From Promethearchaeota archaeon (GTDB lineage Archaea; Asgardarchaeota; Lokiarchaeia; Sigyniarchaeales; SOKP01), in NCBI GenBank assembly GCA_030615145.1, contig JAUWZT010000068.1, positions 1 through 14,157 on the forward strand: a stretch of 14,157 nucleotides of DNA, given 5' to 3'. The position numbers and the translations under genes were made by a program. The notes beneath the pieces were generated by a model. The model was not told the DNA's origin. It made no database searches and saw nothing but the letters and a program-made list of their open reading frames with translations. Shown piece after piece: positions 12,627 through 14,157 of the stretch. Within the stretch, counting starts at the first letter, position 1. The number at the start of each line of letters is the position of its first letter.

Positions 12627-14129
12627 CTAACATAAATTTAATAATGTGTCTTTTTCAATAAAGAATACATTCCCTTTTAATTTTTTACGTATTCTTTTTT
12701 TGGCATCTTTCGTAATACTTTCATTCGTCGCAATAAAGACTCTTGTAATAAGATGTTTACTACCTTTATCATCTTCATATTTGAAAGCATACGCTTCCTC
12801 AACTTGATAAATTAATAATTTTATTTTATCAGGTAATTTTCTAGCATCATCTGTTTTTATTTTTCCAACCTTGGCTACTATAGCGTTCCATTCTTTCATT
12901 TTAAACTTATTTCTATTCGAAAAGACAATATCTTTACCCATCTCATCTGTTCCATGAGTAAGCTCTATATCTTGAAATCCAAGGTCTTCAAGTATTTCTT
13001 TTAATAGTTGTCGGAATTCCTCTTCATTAGATAAATTACCTAATTTTTGCTCCAATTCCAATTTAGAATATCTTTTTATCGTCTCTCTTTTCTGATTTGC
13101 CAGATATCTAATAATACTCATAATTCTATTTAATTCTGTTTTTAAGTTAGCGCGATATAATTGAAAGTTTTGATAATGCACTTTATGCAGTTTTAACAAA
13201 TTTTTTTTATGTAGATGACTTTCTTGATTTAGTTCAGTTGGATTTTTAGTAAAAAAGAGATCTCCATATTCTATATTTGGAAACAATTCATATTTTGAAT
13301 CTAAACTATTTCTGATTTCATTAAAATATCTCACTAAATCAATTAGGACTAAGTATTCATAATTCTGAACAGAATTTTGCATATCAAACAAAATACTCTT
13401 AAATGTATGCAATAAATGTACAATATTAATATTATAATTTGAAATTTGTCGAGAGAGAAAAGGTAATAATTCCACAGAAATGTAACCTTCTAAATTTTTA
13501 AAATTTCCCTCTGATAGGTGATGTAACTTAATTTCATTTACATTTAAAACTCTTGTTCCCATAAGATTAGCAAATCTGTTGTCTATGAAACTTTTTATCG
13601 CTTTACTAATAATTTCAGAATAGTTTTTATGAACAAAGGAGGTAAAAGTAATAAAAAATCCTGTCCCTTGAATTCTATATGCAGGACCTACATTTAAATC
13701 CTCGTCTATTAATTCTGATGAAATATAATTCTCTATGAATGATGAAATTTGAAAATCAACAAATAAATTCGTAGTGAAATAATAAATTTTATTACAATCT
13801 TTTCTCGAGTTAAAAATAGTTTCCATATTGTTTTGAAGCTCCCAAAACATCTCATCAGTGTAGGTTTCCCATTTGAGTCTGAAATATACTAGTAAATGAT
13901 TAGTAGGATAATGAGCATAAATATTAGAGTGTTGAATTTGCAGATATTTTATACCATTGATTTCAATTTCTTGTCCATATTTTTTTTTTATATCATTTAA
14001 TAGTTTTGGATACTCCAAATCCTGTATATATATATTAAATCCATTCAAAGTAAGTGTTTTTTCAGCAATATTTTTAACTCCCGTAGTAATATAGCCCGCA
14101 AAATTAAAAGAAAATATAAATTCTTTCAT
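12627..14129 (-). CDS. Protein with C-terminal Mrr-like PD-(D/E)XK nuclease domain, 500 residues
   Basis: Residues 366-500 look like the restriction-endonuclease (Mrr) fold. E371 sits in the first helix (NEEEFRQLL). The catalytic aspartate is D400 in DEMGKDIVF and the lysine is K420 in WNAIVAKVGK. VFIATNESITKDAKKRI and NVFFIEKDTL follow at 464-480 and 487-496. Most members have Q or E two residues before the lysine; here it is V418, a change seen in some nuclease-like subgroups with a VxK motif. Residues 1-360 match no family I know, with mixed helices and strands and a charged helical linker at about 305-365. Mrr-type proteins cut modified or foreign DNA, so defence is a fair guess, but no methylase or partner is nearby. 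ATG at 14129 gives the start. Confidence 0.7.
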   Translation of the reverse strand: MKEFIFSFNFAGYITTGVKNIAEKTLTLNGFNIYIQDLEYPKLLNDIKKKYGQEIEINGIKYLQIQHSNIYAHYPTNHLLVYFRLKWETYTDEMFWELQNNMETIFNSRKDCNKIYYFTTNLFVDFQISSFIENYISSELIDEDLNVGPAYRIQGTGFFITFTSFVHKNYSEIISKAIKSFIDNRFANLMGTRVLNVNEIKLHHLSEGNFKNLEGYISVELLPFLSRQISNYNINIVHLLHTFKSILFDMQNSVQNYEYLVLIDLVRYFNEIRNSLDSKYELFPNIEYGDLFFTKNPTELNQESHLHKKNLLKLHKVHYQNFQLYRANLKTELNRIMSIIRYLANQKRETIKRYSKLELEQKLGNLSNEEEFRQLLKEILEDLGFQDIELTHGTDEMGKDIVFSNRNKFKMKEWNAIVAKVGKIKTDDARKLPDKIKLLIYQVEEAYAFKYEDDKGSKHLITRVFIATNESITKDAKKRIRKKLKGNVFFIEKDTLLNLC

Positions 14130-14157
14130 ATATTTTCACGCAATTAAGTAAATTCTG

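Noticed and set aside
1..14157. CRISPR array, tRNA or rRNA genes
   Set aside because: No regularly spaced identical repeats, no cloverleaf with a GGTTCRA-type arm, and no conserved rRNA sequence was seen on either strand.

Overview
The window looks like chromosomal or element-derived DNA from an Asgard archaeon, most likely of the Lokiarchaeia type. Four things point this way. There is a Ras-superfamily GTPase with a P-loop, a WDxxGQE switch and a SNATG box. There is a long secreted NosD/right-handed beta-helix protein with the opening and closing motifs common in Lokiarchaeal surface proteins. Informational genes are archaeal/eukaryotic in type (an MCM N-terminal domain, a FEN1/XPG nuclease and a probable TFB-like cyclin fold). 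Promoters are archaeal in style: T-rich tract, then a TTTAWAAA box, with many starts only 24-30 bp downstream (leaderless) and few Shine-Dalgarno sites. Taxonomy is inferred from gene content only; there is no rRNA or tRNA.

Layout. 1-1430: small genes. A 52-residue and a 42-residue soluble protein sit behind near-identical promoters, with a 74-residue two-helix membrane protein and a 126-residue three-helix membrane protein between them. 1532-2360: a class I SAM methyltransferase, divergent from a 37-residue single-helix membrane peptide. 2476-4599: a protein consisting of the MCM N-terminal zinc/OB region without the AAA+ motor, then a PP-loop ATP-pyrophosphatase with two zinc-knuckle-like cysteine pairs at its N-terminus. 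4666-5985 (minus): the GTPase fused behind an unrecognised N-terminal domain. 6110-6223: a truncated copy of the start of the FEN1-like gene. 6438-9122: the beta-helix protein. 9214-10308: the full FEN1-like gene. 10403-11680 (minus): a lone TnpB. 11914-12519: the TFB-like protein. 12627-14129 (minus): a protein with a C-terminal Mrr-type nuclease domain.

Most transcription units are single genes with their own promoter, so there is no obvious operon. The most striking structure is that two cargo genes, and more tentatively a third block, lie between direct repeats of a promoter or gene start. The beta-helix gene lies between two copies of the FEN1 promoter plus its first 37 codons. tnpB lies between two copies of a promoter resembling that of the TFB-like gene. 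The first block of small genes lies between two copies of another promoter. Removing the two later cargo pieces would give GTPase (minus) next to FEN1 (plus) followed by the TFB-like gene. This suggests insertion into or next to gene starts, with the displaced 5' end replaced by an incoming copy.

Several proteins are reduced or altered forms of replication, transcription or nuclease families. The MCM has no motor. The FEN1 lacks one active-site glutamate and a good PCNA tail. The TnpB lacks the usual RuvC-II glutamate. The GTPase has a degenerate NKxD box. Together these suggest paralogues recruited by an accessory or mobile-element-related locus rather than the housekeeping copies.
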